DNA of 64,000 nucleotides from CAXXOK01 sp964584315 (GCA_964584315.1 CAZOZO010000003.1:62001-126000); one strand, 5' to 3'. Shown: positions 41,258 to 50,238, counted from the first letter of the stretch. Made by a program: numbers and translations. The notes: generated from the sequence alone by a model not told the origin.

Positions 41258-42376
41258 TTACGCCTCCGGCAGTGCCTTGGGTTCCGGCGCTTCGTTTCGG
41301 TCGGCGGTGATCCAGCGCATGGCGCTTTCCACACCGTTTGAGGCCAGCGACCCCGCCACCGCGAGCACGGCCTTGCGCGTCACGGGGTCGAGATCCCACG
41401 CCGCGCCCAGCAGCGCGCCCGCGGTATCAGTCCACCGTTCCGCCATCTGGGTAAAGGTGCGCGCGCCCGAGGCGCCCAGCATGGTAAAGAGCGCCTCCAC
41501 AAACTTGCGGCGCATGTCGGGCGTGCTCTCGGCCATAAAATCATCCAGCGTCTGCTTCAGGATACGGCTGGTGTTGTCAAGCGCGGGCAGGGTGGCAAAA
41601 TGCGGCCCATCCAGCCCCCAGGTGAACACGTTGTGCTGCGCCATGCCGTTTGCGCTGCTGCGCACCACGGTGCAGGCGTCCGGCACGCGCATGAGCTGGC
41701 CGATCATCGAGGTCTGCGGCACACAGCAACGCACGGCGGGCAACGAGGCCTGATAGCCCGCGCTCTCGGTAAAGGCGGCGGGGAAGCCGGGCGCGTCGAA
41801 CAGGTATACGCCCAGCGTGCGGGCGCGGATGGCCGCGCCGCAGCGCGCGGCGGCATACATGGCCAGGTTGCCGCCCTTGGAGTGCCCACACAGGTGCAGC
41901 GGCCCGCGCGTACCCGCGGCCACGGCCAGCAGGTATTGTTCCGCCTGTGCCTGCGAGGGCACGGGGCAGGCGAACGACATGTTGAAATCTTCCCGCCAGC
42001 CGATGAGGGTGGCATCGGTTCCGCGGTAGGCCACAGCATGCGAGCCGTCCGGCAGGGCAAGCGTGATGGCCGCAAACTGCATCTCGCGCGACTCGTCGAA
42101 GATATCCTCGCACAGGCGCAGGGTAAGCCCGCCGAATCGAACGCTCTCCGACACCTGTTTGGCAAGGCCGTGGCGCAGCTCCGCCACCTGCGGGTTGCCG
42201 CTCTCACGCGGCAGGGCCTCCACCGCGGCGATGGCTGCTGCCAGCGTAGCCTCGCCAGCGCCGATGGCATCGCGGAAGCGCAGGTAGGCAAGCTGCGAAA
42301 ACACCAGCATGTCCAGCTCGTTCAAAGGCGCAGCCGTAAAGGGCAGGTCGCCGCGCCATTTCAGGTAATCCAGCAT
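41258..42376 (-). CDS. DUF2974 (Mbeg1-like) alpha/beta-hydrolase
   Basis: A 372-residue lipase-like protein. The DUF2974 landmarks are present: LNELDMLVFSQLAYLRF near residue 18, AVAYRGTDATLIGWREDFNM near 115, and the nucleophile elbow LCGHSKGGNLAMYAA near 162 with its Ser. The oxyanion and acid/His residues are not certain by eye. Members are abundant in Clostridia and may hydrolyse lipids or esters; no signal peptide, so cytoplasmic. GGAGGGATACG precedes the ATG. It lies 79 nt after the PAP2-DgkA gene, probably one operon. Confidence 0.88.
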   Translation of the reverse strand: MLDYLKWRGDLPFTAAPLNELDMLVFSQLAYLRFRDAIGAGEATLAAAIAAVEALPRESGNPQVAELRHGLAKQVSESVRFGGLTLRLCEDIFDESREMQFAAITLALPDGSHAVAYRGTDATLIGWREDFNMSFACPVPSQAQAEQYLLAVAAGTRGPLHLCGHSKGGNLAMYAAARCGAAIRARTLGVYLFDAPGFPAAFTESAGYQASLPAVRCCVPQTSMIGQLMRVPDACTVVRSSANGMAQHNVFTWGLDGPHFATLPALDNTSRILKQTLDDFMAESTPDMRRKFVEALFTMLGASGARTFTQMAERWTDTAGALLGAAWDLDPVTRKAVLAVAGSLASNGVESAMRWITADRNEAPEPKALPEA

Positions 42377-42455
42377 CGTATCCCTCCGGCAAGGTGTGGC
42401 ATGGGGAGCGGGTCACGGGCAAAACGGGCGGCGGACCCTCCGCGCAGGCAGCGCG

Positions 42456-43469
42456 TCAGCGGAGCATGGGCCACAGCTTGGGGGCGAAGATGATGACCCC
42501 CGCGATCGCCGCCGCGATGGAAACGGCCATCACCGCGCCCGCTGCCGTATCCTTGGCAAGCTTCGCGCGCGGGTCGGGCGCGGGCATGCAAATATTGACG
42601 GTGGCTTCGATGGCGGTGTTGAGCAACTCCATGCCGATGACCAGCCCGAACAGCACGACACACGCGAGCCACTCCGCTTCGTTCAGCGCCAGTAGAAACC
42701 CGAACACTGTGACCAACGCCATCACCCCGAAGTGGATGATCATGTTACGCTCGCCCTTCATAGCCAGCGCAACGCCGTCGAACGCGTGGCGGAAGCTATC
42801 GGCAAGGCGTTTGTTCTTGGTGTCCAACAGCGGCAGCGCCACCTCGACATGCCCGGCGCGCAGGTATGCGCCCACCACCGCGCTAAATACCAGCAGGTAG
42901 GCGGTGGAGACCGCCAGACCGGCCACCACGTCGCTGAGGTAATGCACGCCCAGGTACACGCGGCTCAGGGCCACCAGCGCGATCAACAACGTCAGCAGCG
43001 CGATCAGCAGCCGCTTGCGGCGCCTGGGCATGTTGCTCTGCGCCACCATATAGATCAGAAAGCCGTAAAACGCGCCCGCGGCCATCGCGTGCCCGCTGGG
43101 AAAGCTGTAGCCGCTCTCGACCACGGCGCGGTACATCAGCGGAGGCCGCTCACGCAGAAACACGTTTTTGAGCGAATAGTTGAGCGAGACCGATACCATC
43201 AGGTTGACGGCCACGGGGATGCTGTAATGCTTTTTGCGGTAGACGACCATGAGCACAAGGCAGATCATGAGCAGAGCCACCGGCGCGCACAGCGTGGTAA
43301 CGCCCTGCATGGCCAGGGTGAGCGCGGGCGTGCGCACGGCGGCCAGCGACTCCGTAAAGCGCAGATCCAGCGCGCGAAGCGAATCGTTTGAAAGGTTTGC
43401 GGCGATGAGCGCGAACACGCACACGCACAGGATGAAACCGACCAGCTTGAGCCAGGTGCGGGTTTTCAT
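42456..43469 (-). CDS. PAP2 phosphatase fused to DgkA-type lipid kinase
   Basis: A 337-residue membrane fusion. The N-terminal half (about 1-205) is a PAP2/BcrC-like phosphatase with the three motifs KNVFLRERP (about 101), SGHAM (about 125) and SRVYLGVHYLSD (about 168). The C-terminal part (about 225-337) is a small prokaryotic diacylglycerol/undecaprenol kinase with ELLNTAIEATVN and DTAAGAVM and three helices. One half would remove phosphate from undecaprenyl pyrophosphate or phosphatidate, the other would phosphorylate undecaprenol or diacylglycerol. This suggests a lipid-carrier recycling enzyme at the membrane. AAGGGGAGG precedes the ATG. Confidence 0.93.
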   Translation of the reverse strand: MKTRTWLKLVGFILCVCVFALIAANLSNDSLRALDLRFTESLAAVRTPALTLAMQGVTTLCAPVALLMICLVLMVVYRKKHYSIPVAVNLMVSVSLNYSLKNVFLRERPPLMYRAVVESGYSFPSGHAMAAGAFYGFLIYMVAQSNMPRRRKRLLIALLTLLIALVALSRVYLGVHYLSDVVAGLAVSTAYLLVFSAVVGAYLRAGHVEVALPLLDTKNKRLADSFRHAFDGVALAMKGERNMIIHFGVMALVTVFGFLLALNEAEWLACVVLFGLVIGMELLNTAIEATVNICMPAPDPRAKLAKDTAAGAVMAVSIAAAIAGVIIFAPKLWPMLR

Positions 43470-43501
43470 GCGGCGACCTCCCCTTTGATGGCGACGCGGC
43501 T

Positions 43502-43530
43502 ATCATACCACGGCCCGCACGGGCTGTAAA
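43502..43530 (-). promoter_or_regulatory. promoter of the PAP2-DgkA gene
   Basis: Minus strand TTTACA (43525-43530), 17-nt spacer, TATGAT (43502-43507) with extended -10 TGG. Confidence 0.65.
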
Positions 43531-43550
43531 GCGTGCGGGGGCATGGCAAA

Positions 43551-43574
43551 GGCCCGCGACCATCGCCGCGGGCC
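43551..43574 (-). terminator. terminator of the CapA-family gene
   Basis: An 8-bp G+C stem GGCCCGCG/CGCGGGCC with an 8-nt loop; TTTGCC follows on the minus strand. Confidence 0.55.
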
Positions 43575-43598
43575 GCGATCCGTTTCCGCCGCGCCCGG

Positions 43599-44897
43599 TT
43601 ATTGCGCCTCGCCCACGGGCGTGCCCGCGAAGGCGTCGCGGATCAAAAACAGGCTGCGCTCCATCACGCTGCGCTGATCCTTTTCCACAAAATCCGGCGG
43701 CTCGCGGTTGCTTACCAGCACGCGGTAGCCTGTGCGCCCGTCGATCTTGCCGCGCCACACATAGGTGGGCGTATAGGTGAGCTGCTCAAAGGTGAGGCGG
43801 TCGGTCGCCAGATCGTATTGCATGCTCACGTGCAGCAGCGCGCCGGAGATGGCCGAGCGGTCGCCGCGATCCGATATCAGCAGGTTGCCCAGCGAGTAGG
43901 CGCACAGCGTCTGGCGCTCGCGCCCGTCCGAGCGGCGTGCGCTCAGCAGCTCCACCGCCTGCACCGTGCCGCTGTGCGTGCCCAGGATGATATCCGCGCC
44001 CGCGGCCGCGATGCCCTGCGCCATCTCGCGCTGCGTGGCGGTGGGCTTGTCCGCGCCCACTTTGCCCCAGCACAGCGACACCACTACGATCTGCGCCCCC
44101 GCGGCGCGCGCAGCGGTGATGCTCTCGCCGATGGTGGGCACCGTGAGCGGCGCGATCACGAAATCCTGCTCCTCGCGGGTGGTCTTTTTCTTGCCAGCCG
44201 CGCTCAGCTCGCCCTGAAAGCTCAAAAAGGCGACCGTCACATCGCCGATCTCCATGGTCACCACATGCTTGCGGCTCTCGGCGGTGGGGTAGATGCCGTA
44301 GGGCGTCATACCGTTTTTACGGATAGCGTCCAGCGTAGCGGCAAGGCCGCTTACCCCATTGTTGAGCGCGCCGTAGAAGCCGTTGCACAGCACATTTACG
44401 CCACTGTCGCGGATGGCGGCCAGCGCGTCCGCGGGCATGTTCACATCGGTCAGCTTATCGGTGCCTACCACGAGGTTTTCCAATGTGGCAAGGTTCACTT
44501 CGCTTTGAAAACTGCCTGCCAGTTGCTCAAACAGCGGGCCGAAAGCGTACCCAGCCTCGCTGGTGACGGCCTTCTGGATGGTGGCATCGATGGCGATGGA
44601 ACCTGTGGCCGTGAGTGTGAGGGTATGCGTGGCGGGCGGGGTGGCCGTGGGCGCATCGGTGGGCAGCTCCACCGTTGTGGAGGGAATGGGCGTAGGCTGG
44701 TCGGGTGCGCCCTGCTGCCCGCCGTTTACCGCGCCCAAAAGCGCAACGCCCACGCGCTGCGCATCCACACGGGTGTCGATATCGCCCATCAGCTTGGGCA
44801 GCAGCATGGCACTGGCAAACACCACAAGCGCCACGAGGATGATGGTGACCACCGTTCCCAGTGATACGCCGCTCGTACGCCTGCGCCGCTTCGCCAT
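43599..44897 (-). CDS. CapA-family (PGA biosynthesis-like) metallophosphoesterase-fold protein
   Basis: A 432-residue protein with a basic cytoplasmic start (MAKRRRR), one membrane anchor (about 12-35), a Pro/Thr-rich linker (about 65-95) and an extracellular CapA domain. The domain shows the GSIAIDATIQ start, SEVNLATLENLVVG near 135, and later ILGTHSGTVQAVE, where relatives have HPHVVQ. So several canonical CapA His/Asn residues are replaced, and catalytic competence is doubtful. CapA proteins act in poly-gamma-glutamate export or cell-wall metabolism, but no capBC genes are nearby. The ATG at 44897 follows GGAGGGG. Confidence 0.82.
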   Translation of the reverse strand: MAKRRRRTSGVSLGTVVTIILVALVVFASAMLLPKLMGDIDTRVDAQRVGVALLGAVNGGQQGAPDQPTPIPSTTVELPTDAPTATPPATHTLTLTATGSIAIDATIQKAVTSEAGYAFGPLFEQLAGSFQSEVNLATLENLVVGTDKLTDVNMPADALAAIRDSGVNVLCNGFYGALNNGVSGLAATLDAIRKNGMTPYGIYPTAESRKHVVTMEIGDVTVAFLSFQGELSAAGKKKTTREEQDFVIAPLTVPTIGESITAARAAGAQIVVVSLCWGKVGADKPTATQREMAQGIAAAGADIILGTHSGTVQAVELLSARRSDGRERQTLCAYSLGNLLISDRGDRSAISGALLHVSMQYDLATDRLTFEQLTYTPTYVWRGKIDGRTGYRVLVSNREPPDFVEKDQRSVMERSLFLIRDAFAGTPVGEAQ

Positions 44898-44947
44898 GCA
44901 CGCCCCTCCATTTTTCACTGTCGCCCGCGCCGCGGCGCGGTTTTTGC

Positions 44948-44976
44948 TTGACCAACCGATAGGCCAATGATATCAT
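44948..44976 (+). promoter_or_regulatory. promoter of the sugar isomerase/epimerase gene
   Basis: TTGACC (44948-44953), 17-nt spacer, TATCAT (44971-44976) with extended -10 TGA. The -10 is half of the palindrome ATGATATCAT. Confidence 0.65.
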
Positions 44977-44995
44977 AATGAAAACCGATATGCAA
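44967..44995 (-). promoter_or_regulatory. promoter of the CapA-family gene, overlapping the divergent one
   Basis: Minus strand TTGCAT (44990-44995), 17-nt spacer, TATCAT (44967-44972) with extended -10 TGA. It shares the ATGATATCAT palindrome with the plus-strand promoter, so both cannot be occupied at once. Confidence 0.55.
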
Positions 44996-45010
44996 TACGG
45001 GGGGTCGCGC

Positions 45011-45814
45011 ATGAAAATCAGCTTTTCCACCCTTGGCTGCCCGCGATGGAGCCTCAAGGAGATCATGGCCACGGCGGTCGATCTGGGTTATCAGGGCATC
45101 GAAGTGCGCGGCGTGGGCAAGGATATCTCCGTGCCCAGCGTGCCGGATTTCGCAGGCGAGAACCTGCCGGGCACCCTCGCGACGCTCTCGCGCCTGAACC
45201 TTTCCATCCCCTGCCTGGACAGCGACTGCTGCATCCACCTGCGTGAGAACGAGCAGGCCGTGACTGCCGAGATCGAGGCCTATGCCGCGCTGGCGCAGAA
45301 GCTTGGCACCCCTTATGTGCGCGTGATGGCCACCGCGCCCGTGCCCCAGCCTGTGGGCACCGTGGACGAAGCCTACGTGCGCGACCGCGCCGTGGCGCTG
45401 GGCGAGCTGGCCAAGGCATACGGCGTGAAGCTGCTGATCGAGACGCACGGCGTATGGAGCGACAGCGAAAAGCTGGCCCGACTGCTCAGCCTCATCAGTT
45501 CGCCCAGCGTGGGTGCACTGTGGGACATGCACCACCCTTACCGCTTTATGGGCGAAAAGCCGCAGACCACCGTGGATAACCTGAAACCGTGGCTGTGGCA
45601 CACCCACATGAAGGACAGCCAGCGCGCCGAGGGCGGCTACCGTTACACGCTACCCGGCTTTGGCGACGTGCCGCTGGCGGAGTGCGTGCGCACGCTGGAA
45701 GCCGCGGGCTATCAGGGCTACTACTCGCTGGAGTGGGTCAAGCGCTGGGATACTACGCTGGAGGAGCCGGGCATCGTGTTTGCGCATTTTGCCAACTTCA
45801 TGCGCACGCTGTAG
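45011..45814 (+). CDS. sugar phosphate isomerase/epimerase (xylose isomerase-like TIM barrel)
   Basis: A 267-residue AP endonuclease 2-type TIM barrel. Metal and substrate residues sit in the expected order: IEVRG (about 30), LLIETHGVWSD (about 141), GALWDMHHPYR (about 170), WHTHMKDS (about 197) and YYSLEWVKRW (about 238, catalytic Glu). Such enzymes isomerise keto sugars or inosose-like substrates using a divalent metal. The ATG at 45011 follows GGGGGG; an upstream in-frame ATG at 44978 overlaps the promoter. Single-gene unit. It might serve the carbohydrate locus at the start of the window, but there is no physical link. Confidence 0.9.
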   Translation: MKISFSTLGCPRWSLKEIMATAVDLGYQGIEVRGVGKDISVPSVPDFAGENLPGTLATLSRLNLSIPCLDSDCCIHLRENEQAVTAEIEAYAALAQKLGTPYVRVMATAPVPQPVGTVDEAYVRDRAVALGELAKAYGVKLLIETHGVWSDSEKLARLLSLISSPSVGALWDMHHPYRFMGEKPQTTVDNLKPWLWHTHMKDSQRAEGGYRYTLPGFGDVPLAECVRTLEAAGYQGYYSLEWVKRWDTTLEEPGIVFAHFANFMRTL

Positions 45815-45848
45815 GCGCGCGCTGTGCCTGCTGCCTGAACCACATCAA

Positions 45849-45886
45849 AAAAGAGTGCCCCGCAACGGATCGCGGCGCACTCTTTT
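45849..45886. terminator. bidirectional terminator
   Basis: The stem AAAAGAGTGC/GCACTCTTTT, with a CCGC/GCGG inner stem, is followed by TTTTCTTTTTG on the plus strand and a T-run on the minus strand. It serves both the isomerase and the convergent hydrolase gene. Confidence 0.88.
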
Positions 45887-45902
45887 CTTTTTGTTCTTCG
45901 GC

Positions 45903-46667
45903 TTACAAGCCGCGCAGCAGCGCGTCCACGGCGGCCACGATCTGCGGCAGCGCGGGCGAGAGCGTGCATACATGGTGCACGCCGTCCAGCATCAAAAGCT
46001 GCTTCTGCGGGCTGTTTGCGCGGCGCAGGATGGTCTCTGCGCTGCTCTGGCGCACGGTGGCATCGCCGGTGCTCTGCACCACCAGCAGTGGGCAGGTCAC
46101 GTTGGGCAGCTCCCGGCGCGCCATGTGCGTAAGGCGCAGCAGGTCGCCCACCTTGCGCGTGGGGTAGCCGGCGTAGCCATAGTCGAACGCTGCGTCGATG
46201 CGCGCGTGTCGGTCGGCGGCGGGCGGCTTGCTCACGCGCGGCCAGACGGGCGCGGCGATGGTTGCCAGTGGCGCAAACGGGTTGCTGGGTGGCAGCGGCG
46301 CGGAGATGCTCACGCACGCGTCCGCCAGCCCCTCCGCCGCCGCGAGCAGTGCGAGCAGACCGCCCATCGACAGGCCCGCGATGGTCACGAACGCACAGTG
46401 CCGCCGGAGTTCCACCGCCGCGGTGCGCACCGCGGCCAGCCAATCCTGCCAGCCCGTCTGCGCCATCATGGCTTCGGTCTGCGCGTGGCCGGGCAGGTTG
46501 ATGCCCATCGTGGTGTAGCCAAGATCGGCCAGCGCGTCGCCCAGCGGCCGCAGGTGCGCAACACTGCCGGTAAAGCCGTGCACCAGCAGCACGCCCTTCT
46601 CCCCACCCTCGTGGAAGAACGGCCTGCACCTGTCCAGATCGAAATGGGAGGCATCCAGAGGTTTCAT
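45903..46667 (-). CDS. alpha/beta-hydrolase, carboxylesterase/monoacylglycerol lipase-like
   Basis: A 254-residue cytoplasmic esterase. LLVHGFTGS (28-35) is the oxyanion loop, Ser100 in GLSMGG is the nucleophile, the Asp in QSTGDATV (about 205) and a His in DGVHHVC (about 231) complete the triad. Length and motifs match Est30-type carboxylesterases. GGAGCGG precedes the ATG. The physiological substrate is unknown. Confidence 0.9.
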   Translation of the reverse strand: MKPLDASHFDLDRCRPFFHEGGEKGVLLVHGFTGSVAHLRPLGDALADLGYTTMGINLPGHAQTEAMMAQTGWQDWLAAVRTAAVELRRHCAFVTIAGLSMGGLLALLAAAEGLADACVSISAPLPPSNPFAPLATIAAPVWPRVSKPPAADRHARIDAAFDYGYAGYPTRKVGDLLRLTHMARRELPNVTCPLLVVQSTGDATVRQSSAETILRRANSPQKQLLMLDGVHHVCTLSPALPQIVAAVDALLRGL

Positions 46668-46710
46668 GGGTCTTCCGCTCCTTTTGGGTCAAGGCCGCCA
46701 AATGGGAAGC

Positions 46711-46756
46711 GCCGCCACGCTGCGGCCGCCATCCGGCGGTGCGCTGCGGTGGCGGC
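46711..46756 (-). terminator. hairpin downstream of ktrA
   Basis: The outer stem GCCGCCAC/GTGGCGGC encloses an inner CCGCC-ATCC-GGCGG hairpin, 8 nt after the ktrA stop. A T-tract is nearly absent. Confidence 0.5.
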
Positions 46757-46763
46757 GCGGGTG

Positions 46764-47417
46764 TTATTCGAGGCTGTCGATATCGTCCTTTTTGCCCAGC
46801 ACCAGCAGAATGTCGCCGGCCTGGAAGGCAAAGTCCGGCGCGGGCGAGACGAAAAACTCGCCGCCGCGGTGGATGGCCAGGATACTCACGCCGTAGCGCC
46901 TGCGCACATCCATACCGATGATGGTGTTGCCCACCCATTTCGTGGGCAGGATGGTCTCCAGCAGCTGGTAATCGTCGCTCAGGTCGATCATTTCCAGCAC
47001 GTTGGGGGTCAGCAGCGATTTGGCCACGCGCACACCCATGTCGCGCTCGGGGAAGATCACGCGGTCGACGCCCACCTTGCGCAGCACCTTGGCGTGCAGT
47101 TCGTCAATGGCCTTGGCGATCAGGTAGGGCACCCCCAACTCCTTGAGAAGCACGCACACCAGGATGCTGTCGCGCACGTTTTGGCCGATGCTCACGATGG
47201 CTGCGTCAAAATTGCGCACGCCCAGCGACTCCAGCGCGCCCTCGTCGGTCGCGTCGATCTGGATGGCCTGCGTCACGTGCGGGGCGATGCTGTCCACCAG
47301 CTCGGCGTCTGAGTCCACGGCCAGCACCTCGTGGCCCAGTTTATACAGGGACATGGCCAGGCTCTCGCCGAAGCGGCCAAGGCCCAGCACCAGATATTGC
47401 TTCGTTTTCTCCTTCAT
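46764..47417 (-). CDS. ktrA: KtrA/TrkA-type K+ channel regulatory subunit
   Basis: A 217-residue RCK protein. The Rossmann motif LGLGRFGESLA (11-21) with the acidic strand end AVDSD (33-37) binds nucleotide (ATP/ADP or NAD), and a C-terminal TrkA_C ligand domain (about 138-217) follows, where c-di-AMP binds in homologues. It gates the membrane subunit encoded immediately upstream, 15 nt away. The pair takes up K+ for osmotic and pH homeostasis. Confidence 0.94.
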   Translation of the reverse strand: MKEKTKQYLVLGLGRFGESLAMSLYKLGHEVLAVDSDAELVDSIAPHVTQAIQIDATDEGALESLGVRNFDAAIVSIGQNVRDSILVCVLLKELGVPYLIAKAIDELHAKVLRKVGVDRVIFPERDMGVRVAKSLLTPNVLEMIDLSDDYQLLETILPTKWVGNTIIGMDVRRRYGVSILAIHRGGEFFVSPAPDFAFQAGDILLVLGKKDDIDSLE

Positions 47418-47432
47418 GGTTTCAAACCTCCG

Positions 47433-48827
47433 TCAGCCGATCATGACTTTGTCTTCAGGGTAATGGATGCGATTCCTGGGGTTGTTTTCCAGCTTGCTGG
47501 CCAGTGCCAGCGCAAGGGTGAGCGGCCCAACGCGACCAAAGAACATCACGGGGATCAGCAAGCTTTGGCTGAAGGTATTCAGCGTAGGCGTGTTGACCGC
47601 GGACAGCCCCACGGTGCCAAAGGCCGATGTGGCTTCAAACACCAGGTCAAGCATATTCTTGCCCTTGCCCTGTTCCGAAATGGACATCGCCATGGTGCAG
47701 GTGAGCACGATGCCAAGGCTGATGATCACCAGCGTGATCGCGCGGCGCACGATGCCGATGGGCAGCTGCTTGCCAAAGCAACCGACCGTGTCGCGCCCCC
47801 GTATCACGCTGAGCACCATCAGCAGCACAACGCCCATGGTGGTGGTTTTCACACCGCCGCCCGTCGAGGCGGGCGAAGCCCCGATGAACATCCATATCAC
47901 ACTGATCAGCTTGCCGCTGTCGGTCAGCGCTGCCTGATTGACGGACGCAAAGCCCGCCGTGCGCAGTGTGGCAGATTGGAAAAAGGCATTGAGCAGCCTG
48001 TCGCCAAAGCCAAGCGACGGATCGCCGAGCGTGGCAGGGTTGGTCCACTCCAGCGCGAGGATGAGCAGCGTGCCCCCCACCAGCAGCGCGGCGGTGATGC
48101 ACACCACAAGTTTCGTATGCAAAGATAGCTTATGAAAATGAAAGCGGTTGTGCATCAGCTCGGTGAGCACCGCAAAACCCATGCCGCCGAAGATGATGAG
48201 CCACGCGATGGTCAGCAGCACCAGCGGGTCATGCTGGAAATCCACCAGGCTTTTGAAACCGCCGAACATATCGAACCCGGCGTTGCAAAAGGCGCTTACG
48301 GCGTGGAAGATGCTGTACCATATGCCCCGTTTCACACCCAGCATGGGAATGAAGCGTATACTGAGCAGACATGCGCCGATCAGCTCTATGATGACCGCCA
48401 GCATCGCGAACCATTTGCTCAGGCGCACCATACCGGCGAGGCTGTTGGCGCTCATGGACTCGCGGATGAGCACCCGGTTGCGAAGTGAGATGCGGCGGCC
48501 CAGCGCGATCATCAACAGGGTGGCAAACACCATGAAGCCAAGCCCGCCGATCTGGATCAGCAGCATGATGACGACGCGGCCAAAAACAGTGTAGGCATCG
48601 GCGGTATCCACCACGATGAGCCCCGTGACGCAAACAGCCGATGTGGCGGTGAACAGCGCGCTGTGAAAGCCGACCGATTGGTTGTCCTTGGCGGCGATGG
48701 GGAGCGTGAGCAGCAGGGCGCCGGTCAGGATCACAAGTAGAAAACCAAGTACCATCACGCGTTCAGGCCTGATCGTACGCAGGAAAAGCGGAAGGCGCTT
48801 TTCCGTACTGTGCGGGTGCAAGTTCAT
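47433..48827 (-). CDS. ktrB: KtrB/TrkH-type potassium channel subunit
   Basis: A 464-residue integral membrane protein with four M1-P-M2 pore units. Selectivity-filter segments include TATSAVCVTGLIVVDTAD near 57, HAVSAFCNAGFDMFG near 180, ATLRTAGFASVNQ near 290 and FEATSAFGTVGLS near 410. The ATG at 48827 is almost touching its GGAGGAGG; the in-frame TTG two codons later has better spacing and may be the true start. It is co-transcribed with ktrA from the promoter at 48854-48882. Confidence 0.94.
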   Translation of the reverse strand: MNLHPHSTEKRLPLFLRTIRPERVMVLGFLLVILTGALLLTLPIAAKDNQSVGFHSALFTATSAVCVTGLIVVDTADAYTVFGRVVIMLLIQIGGLGFMVFATLLMIALGRRISLRNRVLIRESMSANSLAGMVRLSKWFAMLAVIIELIGACLLSIRFIPMLGVKRGIWYSIFHAVSAFCNAGFDMFGGFKSLVDFQHDPLVLLTIAWLIIFGGMGFAVLTELMHNRFHFHKLSLHTKLVVCITAALLVGGTLLILALEWTNPATLGDPSLGFGDRLLNAFFQSATLRTAGFASVNQAALTDSGKLISVIWMFIGASPASTGGGVKTTTMGVVLLMVLSVIRGRDTVGCFGKQLPIGIVRRAITLVIISLGIVLTCTMAMSISEQGKGKNMLDLVFEATSAFGTVGLSAVNTPTLNTFSQSLLIPVMFFGRVGPLTLALALASKLENNPRNRIHYPEDKVMIG

Positions 48828-48853
48828 CCTCCTCCGATGTGAATTCAGGAGCT

Positions 48854-48882
48854 ATTATAGCGCGTCGCAATGCTTTTGTACA
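48854..48882 (-). promoter_or_regulatory. promoter of the ktrB-ktrA operon
   Basis: Minus strand TGTACA (48877-48882), 17-nt spacer, TATAAT (48854-48859). Confidence 0.65.
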
Positions 48883-48907
48883 GGCCCTCCCGCGTAGTGC
48901 GCGGCGC

Positions 48908-48937
48908 TTTACAGCCCGCCGTGGCACGTGGTATGCT
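48908..48937 (+). promoter_or_regulatory. promoter of pepT
   Basis: TTTACA (48908-48913), 18-nt spacer, TATGCT (48932-48937) with extended -10 TGG. Confidence 0.6.
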
Positions 48938-48967
48938 AGGGGCATCACGCAAGGGAGGTACCAGCCT

Positions 48968-50170
48968 GTGACAGTCAAAGAACGGTTTTTACGCTATGTG
49001 GCGATCGACACCGGCGCCAGTGAGGTAAGCGGCACGCACCCCTCCACCGAGAAGCAGTGGGCCCTTGCCCGCCTGCTGGCCGACGAGCTGACCGCCATGG
49101 GCGCGCAGGAGGTGCGCGTATCGCCGCTGTGCTATGTATATGCGGTGATTCCCGCCAACGTGGAGGGGCAGCCCGCCATCGGCCTGATCGCGCACATGGA
49201 CACCTCGCCTGCTGTGCCCACCGGCCCGGTGAACGCGCGCGCCGTGCGCTACGAGGGTGGTGACCTGGCCATCGGCAACGGGGTCGTGATGCGGGAGGAG
49301 GCGTTTGAGAGCCTCGCGCGGCACAAGGGGCACGAGCTGATCGTGACCGACGGCACCACGCTGCTGGGCGGCGACGACAAGGCCGGCGTGGCGGAGATCA
49401 TGACCGCGGCGGAGCTGCTGCTTACGGATCCCTCGATCCGACACGGTAAGGTGTGCATCGGCTTCACGCCGGACGAGGAGATTGGCGAGGGGTCGGACGG
49501 GTTCGACGTCAAGGGCTTCGGCGCGGATTTCGCCTACACGGTCGACGGCGGCGCGCCCGGCGAGTACGAGTGCGAAAACTTTAACGCCTGCGGGGCCACG
49601 GTGGCCGTCAAGGGCTTCAACATCCACCCCGGCCAATCCAAAAACAAGATGCGCAACGCCTCGCTGATGGCCATGGCCTTTAACGCCATGCTGCCGCCGC
49701 AGGAGATACCCGCGCACACAGAGCTGCGCGAGGGCTTCTACCACCTGTGCGCCATCGAGGGCGACGAGAGCGCAGCCACGCTGCGCTACATCGTGCGCGA
49801 CCACGACGCGGGCAGCTTCCAGCGCCGCAAGGAGCGCCTCACGGCCATTACCGCATACCTGAACGGCGTATACGGTGAAGGCAGCTTTACCCTGACGGTC
49901 AAAGACCAGTACCGTAACATGCGCGAGGTGATCGACCGCTACCCCGAGGTGACCGAGCGTGCGCTGGCCGCCATCCGCGCCGTGGGCGACGAGCCGACGT
50001 TCGTGGCCATCCGCGGCGGCACCGACGGGGCGCGCCTCTCCTTTGAAGGGCTGCCCTGCCCCAACCTGCCCACCGGCGCCTACAACATGCACGGCGTGAT
50101 GGAGTACGCCAGCGTACCGGAGATGGAACGCATCACGCAAATGCTGGTGGAGCTTGTGCGGGCGCGGTAA
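48968..50170 (+). CDS. pepT: peptidase T (tripeptide aminopeptidase)
   Basis: A 400-residue M20 zinc aminopeptidase that removes N-terminal residues from tripeptides. Zinc ligands and catalytic residues lie in IAHMDTSPA (about 76), LLGGDDKAGVAEI (about 137), FTPDEEIGEGSDG (about 170) and AYTVDGGAPGE (about 192); the C-terminal NMHGVMEYAS supplies the last His. The GTG at 48968 follows GGGAGG; the frame continues to 48839 but overlaps the promoter. Cytoplasmic. A shared terminator follows. Confidence 0.96.
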   Translation: MTVKERFLRYVAIDTGASEVSGTHPSTEKQWALARLLADELTAMGAQEVRVSPLCYVYAVIPANVEGQPAIGLIAHMDTSPAVPTGPVNARAVRYEGGDLAIGNGVVMREEAFESLARHKGHELIVTDGTTLLGGDDKAGVAEIMTAAELLLTDPSIRHGKVCIGFTPDEEIGEGSDGFDVKGFGADFAYTVDGGAPGEYECENFNACGATVAVKGFNIHPGQSKNKMRNASLMAMAFNAMLPPQEIPAHTELREGFYHLCAIEGDESAATLRYIVRDHDAGSFQRRKERLTAITAYLNGVYGEGSFTLTVKDQYRNMREVIDRYPEVTERALAAIRAVGDEPTFVAIRGGTDGARLSFEGLPCPNLPTGAYNMHGVMEYASVPEMERITQMLVELVRAR

Positions 50171-50238
50171 GGCCGCGGGCTTGTGTGGGGCTCGTGCGCA
50201 GGGCGGCGGGGCTCCCACGCTATACCACCGCAAATACG

